Origin: Methylomonas albis
Lineage (GTDB): Bacteria; Pseudomonadota; Gammaproteobacteria; Methylococcales; Methylomonadaceae
Reading direction: 5' to 3'
NCBI RefSeq assembly: GCF_014850955.1
Contig: NZ_JACXSS010000001.1
Location: forward strand, 4,650,001-4,714,000
Length of the DNA stretch: 64,000 nucleotides
Part shown: positions 54,368-63,883 of the stretch, piece by piece
Position numbering within the stretch: position 1 is the first letter of the stretch
Layout: every line of letters begins with the position of its first letter
The notes under the pieces: generated by a model
Database searches by the model: none
What the model saw: only the letters and a program-made list of their open reading frames with translations
Told to the model about the DNA's origin: nothing
Translations under genes and position numbers: made by a program

Positions 54368-55504
54368 TTACCAACAGTGAATCGCCATGCAGGAAATGTC
54401 ATCTTGCGCCTCGTGATTAGCCATATGCGCTTCCAGGGCTTGTTGTATTGTTGCGACCTTAGCACCGGGCGGTGCCTGTCTAAGGGTTTGCATGACACGT
54501 TCCTGGCCGAAAAATTGGCCATCCGGATCGACAGCATCAGTCAAGCCATCAGAGTACATAAACAACTCGCAGGTATCCCGCCAATGCCAGATTTCGCAGC
54601 TGTCGTCAAACTCCCGGCTGTCGAGAATGCCCGCAGAGGGATGCGTGGAACGAAAAGCGTGAGCCGGATTGCCCTGGCTATCCAGCGCAAAAACATCCGG
54701 CAATCCACCGTTCCACAATTCTACCGATTTTTTTTCGCCGTCTACCATGCCCAATACCAGCGCCACGAAACGGCCCGGCGGCATTTGACTGTGCAACAGG
54801 CGATTGATCTCGCGGACGATAATAGGGACGGCCAGGCCTTTTTTGGTCATCGCCTGAAACGCTTGATTGACGATGACAGTCGGCAGCGCGGCAGCCAAAC
54901 CATGGCCGGTGGAATCGGCAAGCATGAAATAAATTTGCTGGCGGCTGATGCGTCTGGCGCAAATCAAATCGCCGCTAAAGCGCTTGGCGGGCAACAACCA
55001 GAATTGCAGATGATCGTCTTTAAGGTCGCTCTGCTTGATTAACCTCTCAAAAATACTCTGTAAAAACCGCTGCTCTTCCTCATTGTCATCGCGATAAGCT
55101 TTAAGCTGCTGTGCATCGGCAATGATCACGTTTTGCATATCGATAGCGCGTTGCACCGAGCTTAATTTGGCGGCGAGGATGGCCCGATTAAACGGTTTTT
55201 GCAGATAGTCATCGGCACCGGCTTGTAGACCATCCAGGACATTTTGGTCATCGGCGAGCGCGCTGAGCACAAAAATAGGGAGCCACTTGTCCCTGGACAA
55301 GGCTCTAATCGCCTTGATAGCCTCCAGACCATCCATTACCGGCATCATAATATCCATCAGAATCAGATCAGGATTGACGCTATCCAGCAACGCAACCGCC
55401 TGTGCGCCATTTTCGACTGAGACTACTTCATGCTGCATCCTGCTTAGTAATTTATCGAGCAACAGCCTGTTTTCAGACATATCGTCGACAACCAATATTT
55501 TCAT
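54368..55504 (-). CDS. Response regulator with PP2C/SpoIIE phosphatase domain (RsbU-like)
   Basis: A 378-residue two-domain protein: receiver (1-125; ILVVDDMSEN, Asp52 region LILMDIMMP, Lys108 region LQKPFN) and a SpoIIE/RsbU-type phosphatase (about 170-375; FSGDLICARR, the metal-binding Asp in LADSTGHGLAAALPTV, DGLTDAVDPDGQFFG). It dephosphorylates anti-anti-sigma-type partners in related systems; no such partner is in the window. It is separated from the HD-GYP regulator by 206 bp and from ubiD by 40 bp. Confidence 0.9.
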   Translation of the reverse strand: MKILVVDDMSENRLLLDKLLSRMQHEVVSVENGAQAVALLDSVNPDLILMDIMMPVMDGLEAIKAIRALSRDKWLPIFVLSALADDQNVLDGLQAGADDYLQKPFNRAILAAKLSSVQRAIDMQNVIIADAQQLKAYRDDNEEEQRFLQSIFERLIKQSDLKDDHLQFWLLPAKRFSGDLICARRISRQQIYFMLADSTGHGLAAALPTVIVNQAFQAMTKKGLAVPIIVREINRLLHSQMPPGRFVALVLGMVDGEKKSVELWNGGLPDVFALDSQGNPAHAFRSTHPSAGILDSREFDDSCEIWHWRDTCELFMYSDGLTDAVDPDGQFFGQERVMQTLRQAPPGAKVATIQQALEAHMANHEAQDDISCMAIHCW

Positions 55505-55544
55505 TAGGATTTATACCGTTATTAACTCTGGCCGGCAGTCTACC

Positions 55545-57008
55545 CTAGTTAAATAAGGTATCCCACATCGAATCGACTTTTTTAATCACATCCTTATTCA
55601 TCACGATAGGACGCCCCCATTCCCGGTTGGTTTCGCCAGGCCATTTGTTGGTAGCGTCGAAACCGACCTTGGACCCCAAGCCGGAAACCGGCGAAGCAAA
55701 ATCCAGATAGTCTATAGGCGTATTTTCCAATATCGTCAAATCGCGAGCCGGATCCATGCGGGTGGTAATCGCCCAAATCACATCCTGCCAATTGCGCGCA
55801 TCTACATCGTCGTCCACCACGATGACAAACTTGGTGTACATGAACTGACGTAGATACGACCAGGTGCCCAGCATCACCCGCTTGGCGTGGCCGGCGTATT
55901 GCTTTTTCATACTGATCACCGCCATCCGATACGAACAACCTTCCGGTGGCAGATAAAAATCGACAATTTCCGGAAACTGCTTTTGCAGAATAGGCACAAA
56001 CACTTCATTTAACGCCACGCCCAAAATCGCCGGCTCATCCGGCGGCCGACCGGTATAGGTGCTGTGGTAAATCGGCACCTGCCGTTGAGTGATGCGTTCG
56101 ATGGTAAACACCGGAAACTCATCGACCTCGTTGTAATAACCGGTATGATCGCCATACGGCCCTTCGGGCGCGGTTTCGCCCGGATAGATAAAGCCTTCCA
56201 GCACGATTTCTGCACTGGCGGGCACTTGCAAATCGTTAGTCAGACATTTCACTACTTCGGTCTTGCTGCCACGCAGCAAGCCGGCAAAAGCGTACTCGGA
56301 GAGTGAATCAGGCACCGGCGTCACCGACGCCAGTATCGTTGCCGGATCCGCGCCCAACGCCACGGCGACCGGAAACGGTTTGCCCGGATGCGCTTGTTGC
56401 CATTCTTTAAAGTCCAATGCGCCGCCGCGATGCGCCAGCCAGCGCATAATGACTTTGTTTTTGCCTATGACTTGTTGCCGATAAATACCCAGATTCTGCC
56501 GGTCTTTATTCGGCCCCTTGGTAATCACCAGCGGCCAAGTGATTAACGGCGCGGCGTCCTCCGGCCAACAAGTCTGAATAGGATATACGCTTAAATCGAC
56601 TTCATCGCCGACGCGTATCACTTCCTGGCAAGGCGCGGAACTGACTATTTTCGGAGCCATATTCAGCACTTGCTTGAATACCGGCAACTTTTCCAGCGCG
56701 TCTTTCATGCCTTTCGGCGGCTCAGGCTCTTTCAGATACGCCAACAATTCGCCGATACCGCGCAACTCTGAAACGTCTTTGGCGCCCATGCCCATCGCCA
56801 CCCGCTTTGGTGTGCCGAACAGATTGCCAAGCACAGCGATATTGGACCCTTTCGGGTTTTCAAACAGCAAAGCCGGGCCGCCCTGTTTCAATACCCGGTC
56901 GCAAATTACCGTCATTTCCAACACCGGATCGACTTCTTGTTTGATGCGCTTCAATTCGCCCTGTTTTTCCAGTTGCGCGATAAAGTCTCTTAAATCTCTG
57001 TATTTCAT
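55545..57008 (-). CDS. ubiD: 4-hydroxy-3-polyprenylbenzoate decarboxylase
   Basis: Prenylated-FMN-dependent decarboxylase of ubiquinone synthesis. The 487 residues include [20 protein letters not shown], the cofactor-binding [20 protein letters not shown] segment, and the characteristic [13 protein letters not shown] followed by [20 protein letters not shown], all matching UbiD. The partner UbiX is not in the window. It is monocistronic, with 120 bp to the ABC permease gene upstream. Confidence 0.97.
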   Translation of the reverse strand: MKYRDLRDFIAQLEKQGELKRIKQEVDPVLEMTVICDRVLKQGGPALLFENPKGSNIAVLGNLFGTPKRVAMGMGAKDVSELRGIGELLAYLKEPEPPKGMKDALEKLPVFKQVLNMAPKIVSSAPCQEVIRVGDEVDLSVYPIQTCWPEDAAPLITWPLVITKGPNKDRQNLGIYRQQVIGKNKVIMRWLAHRGGALDFKEWQQAHPGKPFPVAVALGADPATILASVTPVPDSLSEYAFAGLLRGSKTEVVKCLTNDLQVPASAEIVLEGFIYPGETAPEGPYGDHTGYYNEVDEFPVFTIERITQRQVPIYHSTYTGRPPDEPAILGVALNEVFVPILQKQFPEIVDFYLPPEGCSYRMAVISMKKQYAGHAKRVMLGTWSYLRQFMYTKFVIVVDDDVDARNWQDVIWAITTRMDPARDLTILENTPIDYLDFASPVSGLGSKVGFDATNKWPGETNREWGRPIVMNKDVIKKVDSMWDTLFN

Positions 57009-57128
57009 GCATTGTCCTTAGAAGGGTCGAATGTCGTGCCGGTGGCGCAAAAATAAAGCGGCAATCATACGCCGAGATCAGCTAAACGCGGAAACGGAGC
57101 GCCAAACAAAACTCCCGGCTATCCGGCA

Positions 57129-59609
57129 TCAACGCCGCAACACCTGCAATGGCGGCTGTCTGACTACCTGCCGTACCCCCCAATAGCCGGCCAAACCCAC
57201 GCAAATTGCGCCGATAGCCGGCAATGCCGCCCACAATTGAAAGTTGGGCCGGTAGTCGATATGCATCACACGGGTATAAAGCGCGTACAAAATTGCCTCG
57301 CTAGCCAGGGCCGCCAATACCCCGGACAAGGTGCCAAGCAAACCAAACTCGATCACATGCGTGGCCCGTAAAAAGCCGCGCCTGGCCCCCAGCGTACGCA
57401 TCAGCGCGCCTTCGTAGATGCGTTGATCCAGCGTGGCATAGACCGCAGCGAACAGCACGGTAAAGCCGGCCGCCAAGGCAAAATACAGCAAGAGATTGAT
57501 GGCCTTGGTCAGTTGGGTCAGGATCATCTTGAATTGCTTCAAGATTTGATCGACTTCCAATATTGTGATGGCCGGATATTTTTTCAGCAGCGTGTTCAGC
57601 AGATTTTTTTGCGTGTCGACCAGATAGAAACTGGTCATGTAAGTGGTTGGAAAATTGTCCAAGGTGCCGGGCGAGAAGATCATGTAAAAGTTGGGACGCA
57701 TCGTGTCCCATTGCACGCTACGAATATGAGCAACTTTGGCGCTGAATTGCGCGCTACCCACGGTAAAGGTCAATTGATCGCCCATTTTGATATTTAGGCT
57801 TTCCGCCAGTTTCTGTTCCACCGACACTAACCCCGGCTGCTCGGCTTGCCAGAAACCTCCGGCGGTGGTTTTGTTGTCGTCCGGTAATTGCGCAGCCCAG
57901 GTTAGACTTAACTCGCGCTGCGTAGCACCTTCGCCCTGGGTATCTTTGCTGACGCGGCCTTGCACCGCTTCGTCATTAATAGTCACCAGCCGCCCCCGCA
58001 CCACCGGATAAAACGGACTACTGGGGATTTGCGCTTGCTGTAATTGGTCTTGAAAGGCTTGTTGGCGTTCCGGCAGGATATTCAAGGCAAAATGATTCGG
58101 TGCCTGCTCCGGCAATTGCTGTTGCCAGTTGTCGATCAAGTCGCTACGCACGGTAAAACTCAAGGCCATCGCGGTCAGCGTAATGCTAAAAGCCAGTATC
58201 TGGCTGATGCTGGCCTGGCTATTTCTCAACAAGCCTTGCAAACCAAAGCGCCAATTCAGCCCCATGCGTGGCAACAGCTTACGTGCCAGCAATAACAAAC
58301 CATAAATAGCCGCACCCAGCCCCAATAAGGCCAGCATGCCGACGCCCAGTATCGTGCCGGTCATTTTCGGATCTTCGGTATATCGCCAGATCAAGGTGCC
58401 GATAATCGCCAGCGCCAAACCGTAAATTAACCAGCCGCTAGTGGGTAGTGGCTCCAGCTCGCGGCGCAATACCCGCAAGGGCGAGACATTTTGTAAGCGC
58501 AGTAGAGGCGGCAGGGCAAAGCCCAATAATATCGCCAGACCGGTGATTAAACCGAAAAACACTGCCAGCCAGCTGGGGTTGGCCAATTGTTGCGGCAAAA
58601 GCGATTTTAACAATTCAAACAAGCCGAACTGCGCCAGCCAGCCCACACCGCAGCCGACGCCACTGGCTAACAAACCCAACACCAGAAATTGGCAACCATA
58701 CAGCCAGAGAATTTCCGCTTGCTTACAACCCAGGCATCGCAACAAAGCGGTGGCGTTGAAATGTCGCTCGGTGTAACGGCGGGTCGCCATTGCAATCGCC
58801 ACACCGGCGATCAGGATCACCACGATGCTGGACAAGCCCAAATAGCGCTCGGCACGCTCCAGAGCCGAGCCCAATTCCGGCCGGTCCTCATGAATGTCCA
58901 AAATTTTTTGCGAGGGATTTAATTGCGGTTTCAACCAATCCTTGAAGGTCGCCAAGGCCTGCTCGTCACCGCTAAACTGATAGGCGTAACGCACCCGACT
59001 ACCGGGCTGAATCACGCCGGTGGCAACCAAGTCGGTTTGGTTGATCATGACTCGCGGCGAGAAGCTGTAAATATCGCCGCGTTTGTCCGGTTCATAGCTC
59101 AATACCCGGCTGATGGTCAGGGCTTTTTCGCCTATGGTCAGGGCATCGCCGATTTTTAGTTTCAGCGCCGGCAGGACGCGTTTGTCCACCCAGACCGTGC
59201 CTGATTCCGGACCTTGCTTGACGAGAGTGTCATGCTCGGAGTCGGCATCGTTGGTTTTCAATTGGCCGCGGAGCGGGTAACCGCTGCTGACAGACTTTAC
59301 CGCAGCCAGCAACATTTCGCCGTTTTCCAAAAGTACGCTGGCAAACTCGCTGGTTTGCGATTGAGCCAGCCGCAATTCTGCGGCCTTTTCCAGCCAGAGG
59401 TCGTCGATAGTTGCTGGGGTCGCCACGACCAGATCGCCGGCCAAAAACTCGGCGGCCTGTAAATTCATTGTCCGTTGCAGCCGGTCGGCAAATAACGATA
59501 TGGCGGTGGAACTGCTCACCGCAATCAGCAGCGCCATCAGCAGCAAAGTCAATTCCCCGGAGCGGCTATCGCGCCACAGCAGTTTGAGCGCCAGATTGAA
59601 GCGCTTCAT
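57129..59609 (-). CDS. ybbP: ABC transporter permease, YbbP type
   Basis: MacB/FtsX-family permease of 826 residues with ten hydrophobic helices: one near the N-terminus (about 18-37), a periplasmic domain (about 45-240), helices from about 250 to 455, another periplasmic domain (about 500-690) and the C-terminal FtsX helices (about 705-815). GAYGATLDQR-like and RTLGARRGFLRATHVIEFGL (about 740-760) are typical. It shares a 4-base overlap with the ATPase gene ybbA. By analogy it extracts lipoproteins or peptides across the inner membrane; the substrate is unknown. Confidence 0.92.
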   Translation of the reverse strand: MKRFNLALKLLWRDSRSGELTLLLMALLIAVSSSTAISLFADRLQRTMNLQAAEFLAGDLVVATPATIDDLWLEKAAELRLAQSQTSEFASVLLENGEMLLAAVKSVSSGYPLRGQLKTNDADSEHDTLVKQGPESGTVWVDKRVLPALKLKIGDALTIGEKALTISRVLSYEPDKRGDIYSFSPRVMINQTDLVATGVIQPGSRVRYAYQFSGDEQALATFKDWLKPQLNPSQKILDIHEDRPELGSALERAERYLGLSSIVVILIAGVAIAMATRRYTERHFNATALLRCLGCKQAEILWLYGCQFLVLGLLASGVGCGVGWLAQFGLFELLKSLLPQQLANPSWLAVFFGLITGLAILLGFALPPLLRLQNVSPLRVLRRELEPLPTSGWLIYGLALAIIGTLIWRYTEDPKMTGTILGVGMLALLGLGAAIYGLLLLARKLLPRMGLNWRFGLQGLLRNSQASISQILAFSITLTAMALSFTVRSDLIDNWQQQLPEQAPNHFALNILPERQQAFQDQLQQAQIPSSPFYPVVRGRLVTINDEAVQGRVSKDTQGEGATQRELSLTWAAQLPDDNKTTAGGFWQAEQPGLVSVEQKLAESLNIKMGDQLTFTVGSAQFSAKVAHIRSVQWDTMRPNFYMIFSPGTLDNFPTTYMTSFYLVDTQKNLLNTLLKKYPAITILEVDQILKQFKMILTQLTKAINLLLYFALAAGFTVLFAAVYATLDQRIYEGALMRTLGARRGFLRATHVIEFGLLGTLSGVLAALASEAILYALYTRVMHIDYRPNFQLWAALPAIGAICVGLAGYWGVRQVVRQPPLQVLRR

Positions 59610-60298
59610 ACCATGCTCCCCGCTTCCAGACGGATGGTGCGCTGGCAGCGCCCGGCCAGCGACATGTCGTGGGTCACTAAAATCAAGGTGGTGTGTTGTT
59701 CTTGATTGAGTTCGAACAACAGATCGATGATATGCGCGCCGGTCTTGCTGTCCAGATTTCCGGTGGGTTCGTCGGCGAACAGAATCGCCGGTTTCGTGAC
59801 AAAGGCACGGGCCAGGGCTACCCGCTGTTGCTCGCCGCCCGACAATTGCTTGGGCGTATGGGTCAAACGATGCGATAAACCCACTCGGTCAAGTAAGGTT
59901 CGAGCAGCGGTTTCGGCATTATCATGACCGCTCAGCTCCAAAGGCAGCATCACGTTTTCCAAGGCGGTCAAACCCGGTAACAGTTGAAACGACTGGAACA
60001 CAAAGCCGACCAATTCGTTGCGCAATAAAGCGCGGCCATCCTCGTCCAGCTTGGTCAAATCGCGGCCGTTGACTAGCACGGTGCCGGTGCTAGGCGTATC
60101 CAGGCCGGCCAGTAGGCTGAGTAAGGTCGATTTGCCGGAACCGGACTCGCCGACGATAGCCAGGCTCTCGCCCGACTTGATGATTAAATCTACCGACGAC
60201 AAGATGTGTAAAATGCCCTCGGAAGTTGGCACCGATTTACCGAGTTGTTCGGTAACGATGATCGGGGAAATGGTCTTATCAAATTGAGTATGCAACAT
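59606..60298 (-). CDS. ybbA: ABC transporter ATPase, YbbA type
   Basis: LolD/MacB-like ATPase of 230 residues from MLHTQFDKTISPII. Walker A VGESGSGKST (about 49-58), signature LSGGEQQRVALARAFV (about 147-162), Walker B PAILFADEPTGNLDS (about 166-180) and the H-loop in LILVTHD. The frame is open 28 codons further upstream, but that part lies inside divergent tesA. It overlaps ybbP by 4 bases. Its ATG shares a CATG palindrome with the tesA ATG on the other strand. Confidence 0.92.
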   Translation of the reverse strand: MLHTQFDKTISPIIVTEQLGKSVPTSEGILHILSSVDLIIKSGESLAIVGESGSGKSTLLSLLAGLDTPSTGTVLVNGRDLTKLDEDGRALLRNELVGFVFQSFQLLPGLTALENVMLPLELSGHDNAETAARTLLDRVGLSHRLTHTPKQLSGGEQQRVALARAFVTKPAILFADEPTGNLDSKTGAHIIDLLFELNQEQHTTLILVTHDMSLAGRCQRTIRLEAGSMV

Positions 60299-60896
60299 GT
60301 ATAGCGTGGTCCTTGCCGTAATCCTGAGTTTATTACCGTTAAGCGCGATGGCGAAATCGATAGTCGTGTTGGGAGATAGCATTAGTGCCGGTTACGGCAT
60401 CGAAGTTCAGCGGGGCTGGGTGGCATTGTTGCAAAACAAGCTGGCCGACCAACATCGTAACTATGTTATTAGCAACGAAAGCATCAGCGGCGATACTTCG
60501 GCCGGCGGTTTAGCCCGGCTCGAGCAAATATTAACTAGGCATAAGCCGGAAATTTTGTTATTGGAATTAGGCGCCAACGATGGCTTGCGCGGTTTATCGC
60601 CGCAAGAAATGAAAAACAATCTGACCGAAATCGTTCGACGTTCGCAAAAGGCCGGCGCCAAAGTGTTGCTGCTGGGAATGAAGATTCCACCCAATTACGG
60701 CAAGCGTTATGTGGAGATGTTCTACGAGATTTATCCGCAGCTATCCACTGAATTGAAGATTCCGTATGTACCGTTTATCTTGGAAGAAGTGGCTTTAAAA
60801 CCGGAACTGATGCAGGCCGACGGCCTACATCCAAATGAGCTGGCTCAGCCGAAGGTTGCCGAGAAAATCTGGCGGTATTTGCAGCCCTTGATTTAG
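60297..60896 (+). CDS. tesA: Multifunctional acyl-CoA thioesterase/lysophospholipase, TesA type
   Basis: Periplasmic GDSL/SGNH hydrolase, 199 residues. Signal peptide MYSVVLAVILSLLPLSAMAK, then block I VLGDSISAGYGIE with Ser28, block III GANDG with its Asn, and block V ADGLHPNE with Asp175 and His178. The neighbouring divergent ybbA-ybbP is the classical E. coli arrangement. Starting at this ATG is needed for a complete signal peptide, although it abuts the ybbA start. It ends 7 bp before the convergent GT2 gene. Confidence 0.94.
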   Translation: MYSVVLAVILSLLPLSAMAKSIVVLGDSISAGYGIEVQRGWVALLQNKLADQHRNYVISNESISGDTSAGGLARLEQILTRHKPEILLLELGANDGLRGLSPQEMKNNLTEIVRRSQKAGAKVLLLGMKIPPNYGKRYVEMFYEIYPQLSTELKIPYVPFILEEVALKPELMQADGLHPNELAQPKVAEKIWRYLQPLI

Positions 60897-60903
60897 AAGA
60901 AAA

Positions 60904-61854
60904 TTATTTTGCTACCCACAACTTTTTGAACGCCGGCAGTTGCCGGTAACCTTGTATTTCGCCGGCCGTAAACATCCATTTCATTTTCTTTTGCAAGCGT
61001 TGCTGCTCGCGTGGCTCCAGGCAGAAACTCAAGCCTCGTCTCAGATAATTCCGCAGCAAATACACCGGGATGCCGGCAATGTTTTTTCCGGACGGCACAT
61101 CCGCATAAGCCAATACCTGGCAGCGTCCCACGTCAAACATCCAGTGGCAAACATAGGCTTTATTCATACGCTCCGGGATGTTGCAGTGATGTAGCAGCGC
61201 TTCCGGCACATACCAAAACTCGCCGCCACTGCGCCGAAAACGGCCCATATATTCGGTATCCTCGGTGAACGGCACCGAGGTTCCCGGTCCAAGTTCTTCG
61301 CGAAACCAACCGTTTTTCGCAACAGCCGACGCTCTTAACGCGGTATTGACGCCGCCCGGAATAACCTGTTCATCCAACAATTGCTGAGACATGCCAAAAT
61401 CGCGGGTATTGGTGATGCCGCGCGGCAACGCGAATTCGCCTTCGGTATGCAACCAAGCCGGTATGTCGCCAAGCCATTTGGGTAACACTTTGCCGGCAAA
61501 ACCATCCATTTCCGGATGCGCGGCCGCGGCATTGATGTATGCCTGCAACCAGCCGGCTTGCGGCTCGACATCGTCGTCGGTAAACACCAACAAATCCCCT
61601 TGCGCTTGCTTTATCGCCCGATTCAAGGCGCGGGACTTGCCGGGAATGGGTTCAGATACGCAAGACACCGGCAATCGGCCCTGCTCGGCTTCCGCTGCAA
61701 TTACCGTGGCAGTGTCGTCGCTGCTGCCGTTATCGACCACCAACAGCTCCCAACTGGTATCTCCATTCAGCCGCATAGCAGCCAGCGCATCGAACAAGCG
61801 CGGCAATATCGAAGCCCGGTTGCGGGTGCTGATAATCACAGAGGCGTTTAGCAT
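60904..61854 (-). CDS. Family 2 glycosyltransferase
   Basis: A 316-residue GT2 enzyme. The GT-A core is seen in SVIISTRNRASILPRL (5-20), LLVVDNGSSDDTATVI, the metal-binding VFTDDDVEPQAGWL (about 90-103) and the acceptor loop FTEDTEYMGRFRRSGGEFW, with the ED catalytic base. The C-terminal basic segment YLLRNYLRRGLSFCLEPREQ may lie on the membrane. It could act on polysaccharide or a lipid-linked saccharide. A MITE-like element lies 29 bp upstream of its start. Confidence 0.88.
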   Translation of the reverse strand: MLNASVIISTRNRASILPRLFDALAAMRLNGDTSWELLVVDNGSSDDTATVIAAEAEQGRLPVSCVSEPIPGKSRALNRAIKQAQGDLLVFTDDDVEPQAGWLQAYINAAAAHPEMDGFAGKVLPKWLGDIPAWLHTEGEFALPRGITNTRDFGMSQQLLDEQVIPGGVNTALRASAVAKNGWFREELGPGTSVPFTEDTEYMGRFRRSGGEFWYVPEALLHHCNIPERMNKAYVCHWMFDVGRCQVLAYADVPSGKNIAGIPVYLLRNYLRRGLSFCLEPREQQRLQKKMKWMFTAGEIQGYRQLPAFKKLWVAK

Positions 61855-61883
61855 AGGTTACACACCGAATTTAAAATATTGGG

Positions 61884-62055
61884 TTAATTCTACTTTGTCA
61901 GATTACAAAAAAGGTTAGTCATACTCGCTGGGAAGCGGGTAGCCAGTGCCATGGAGGTAAGCTTCAATTCGTCCATGGCGTCCGGATTTCGGCAATCCCT
62001 GCCGAAACCACGGACTCAGAGATGTAATTCGAGTAATCTGACAAAGTAGAATTAA
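61884..62055. mobile_element. MITE-like element with 23-bp perfect terminal inverted repeats
   Basis: Perfect 23-bp terminal inverted repeats at 61884-61906 and 62033-62055 (outer to inner: TTAATTCTACTTTGTCAG, then ATTAC) enclose 126 bp that has small internal hairpins (CGGCA ... TGCCG near 61990) but no frame for a transposase. A TA at each end would allow a TA target duplication, as in IS630-like elements. The right repeat contains the TAA stop (62052-62054) of the neighbouring GNAT gene, so the element probably inserted at the end of that gene. Confidence 0.75.
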
Positions 62056-63134
62056 AGCGGATGATCAAAATAATCACCATCGATCCCGCTTCTGTACCAG
62101 CCTTGCAAAACATTATCGGCCAACGGCGGTTCGCGGTAGATCAGATAGCGATTGCCGCGCGACGGCACCGCTTCATATCCGAGGTAGCGAAACAGACTGG
62201 TCAGTTGCGGCGAAGCCACTTCCAAACTACCCCAGCTGATACCGTTCTCTCGCCAATAGGCGAATAAATAATACAGCATGGCCTGCACAGCCGGCTCGTC
62301 GTCCAAGGGATAAAACACATCGCGCAATACCGCCATGCTGATAGCATCCCCAAAGCTTTGCTGGTGCCAGATGGCGTAGGCGCGTAACTTGCCGGAAGCA
62401 TCCCGCAGCGCGAACAATCTTAAAGGGCAGGTTGGGAAATCGAATAAGCGCCAATTTAAATAGCGGCTGCTGCGTTCCAGACAAGAGGCATAGCCGGCTT
62501 TAGCGCTATCCCACAATTCATCGAACTCTGCATCGCAATGTAAAACCTCTACCAATTTAAAACCGCCGCTACGCAATTTGAAGTTGCGTAGCCGCAAGTT
62601 GAGGTCGAACAGGCTGCCGAACAAATACCCCCAGGCTTTACCGGCCCGTTTCTCCCAAGAGCCGCGAAAACCGATTCGCAAGCGAAAAAAATCGTTATCG
62701 CTACCGCCAATCCCGACAAAGCCGCATTTTTTGAATGCTTTCTGAGTAATCACGCCGGCAGTCACGGTACCGTTAAATGGCGCAAACTCGAGACTGTGTT
62801 CGATCAACCGAGTGGCCAAACCCTGGCCGCGAAACTGCTGGTCGACGCTGGTATTAGAACCGAATGCAATAGCTACGGATTCGCCGTTCAAGCACCAAGG
62901 TTGCACAAACATGGCGCGGAAACCGACTAAGCGCTCATTGTGCCAAACCCCGACACCGACGCATGGCAAGGCATCTTGCCAAGGATTATGCACGATACGG
63001 CGCTCGAACCACTGCTGGATATATTCGGGGTGTTGTTGAAACTCGTCGAAATTGGCAACAGCGATGCGAATGCAATCCGGAATATCCGCCTGTTGGATAG
63101 GGCCATAAACAAAATGCTCTGCAACAGCGGACAT
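62052..63134 (-). CDS. GNAT-family N-acetyltransferase
   Basis: A 360-residue protein. The GNAT fold is indicated by YGPIQQADIPDCIRIAVANF (10-29), strand 4 FGSNTSVDQQFRGQGLATRL (about 92-111), with the acetyl-CoA loop QFRGQGLA, and the LEFAPFNGTVTAGVITQKAF then KKCGFV segment. The C-terminal half, about 185-360, is a second GNAT-like or accessory domain ending RGNRYLIYREPPLADN; the substrate is not known. The stop codon lies inside a MITE-like repeat, so the original end may have been altered. Confidence 0.85.
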   Translation of the reverse strand: MSAVAEHFVYGPIQQADIPDCIRIAVANFDEFQQHPEYIQQWFERRIVHNPWQDALPCVGVGVWHNERLVGFRAMFVQPWCLNGESVAIAFGSNTSVDQQFRGQGLATRLIEHSLEFAPFNGTVTAGVITQKAFKKCGFVGIGGSDNDFFRLRIGFRGSWEKRAGKAWGYLFGSLFDLNLRLRNFKLRSGGFKLVEVLHCDAEFDELWDSAKAGYASCLERSSRYLNWRLFDFPTCPLRLFALRDASGKLRAYAIWHQQSFGDAISMAVLRDVFYPLDDEPAVQAMLYYLFAYWRENGISWGSLEVASPQLTSLFRYLGYEAVPSRGNRYLIYREPPLADNVLQGWYRSGIDGDYFDHPL

Positions 63135-63378
63135 AGGCTTTTCTCGACAAAAATGCTGAAAATTATTGGCGAGGCCGAAATACCTTTGGTTAGGGCGTCA
63201 CCGAAAATCAAAAACTATTATCGGCGCAAACTCGCTGTAATACCAAACGACAGCGCAGTTTTAAATGAGACGCCTGGGCAGCGACAGGCATTTGGGGAGA
63301 AGTAGCGGGCCGAGGCAAAACCCGCAAACCCTGGAAGGAGTGGTGGTTGCCCGACCCATACAACACTTGGAACAGGAT

Positions 63379-63849
63379 TTAAGGGGCCAGACTCAAGACC
63401 GATTTGGTATCAAGCAAGCTACTGCGTTTTTTCAAACCAAGAAAGCCCAGCATGCCGCTAAGGAATAACCAGGCCGCAGTAGGCAAGGCCGCTTTCAATT
63501 CAGCCGTTTTGCTCTCATCGATCACAGGCTGGAAAACCACACCGAGCAGCCCGAAAAAATCTGTTTGCAAAACAATGTCGTCTAGCCCCGCCAGATTGGA
63601 CAATGCCTGCTTAAATGTGCTTACCGCACCGGTTTTTACGCGGGTAAACAAGGTTAACGCATAATCCTGCAAGGGCTCGTCCGTTAAACGGGGTAAGGGT
63701 TGTTCTTGATAAACGCTAGGCAAAATCGTTTTAAACGTTTCCAGCGAGTTTAGAGTGTTTTCGGCAGTAGCCGCTTGCGCAAACTGAATACCGCAAAACG
63801 ACAGGCCAATAAAAAATAATGCAGAAAGTAGCGGCTTGTTTGTGTCCAT
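63379..63849 (-). CDS. Exported protein with PEP-CTERM-like sorting signal
   Basis: A 156-residue protein: signal peptide MDTNKPLLSALFFIGLSFCG ending near IQFAQA, a mature region without recognisable domain, and a C-terminal tail ALPTAAWLFLSGMLGFLGLK followed by basic KRSS. This P-x-A-x-WLF hydrophobic helix plus basic end is typical of the methanotroph/gammaproteobacterial exosortase (PEP-CTERM) sorting variant. About 20 residues follow the basic patch, longer than usual. No exosortase gene is in the window. Confidence 0.72.
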   Translation of the reverse strand: MDTNKPLLSALFFIGLSFCGIQFAQAATAENTLNSLETFKTILPSVYQEQPLPRLTDEPLQDYALTLFTRVKTGAVSTFKQALSNLAGLDDIVLQTDFFGLLGVVFQPVIDESKTAELKAALPTAAWLFLSGMLGFLGLKKRSSLLDTKSVLSLAP

Positions 63850-63883
63850 TTTAAAACCCCAGAATTAATCAATTAGTTTAGAG

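Noticed and set aside
54253..54537. 94-codon minus-strand frame near the PP2C regulator
   Set aside because: Mostly overlaps the true gene in another frame and has no protein-like features.
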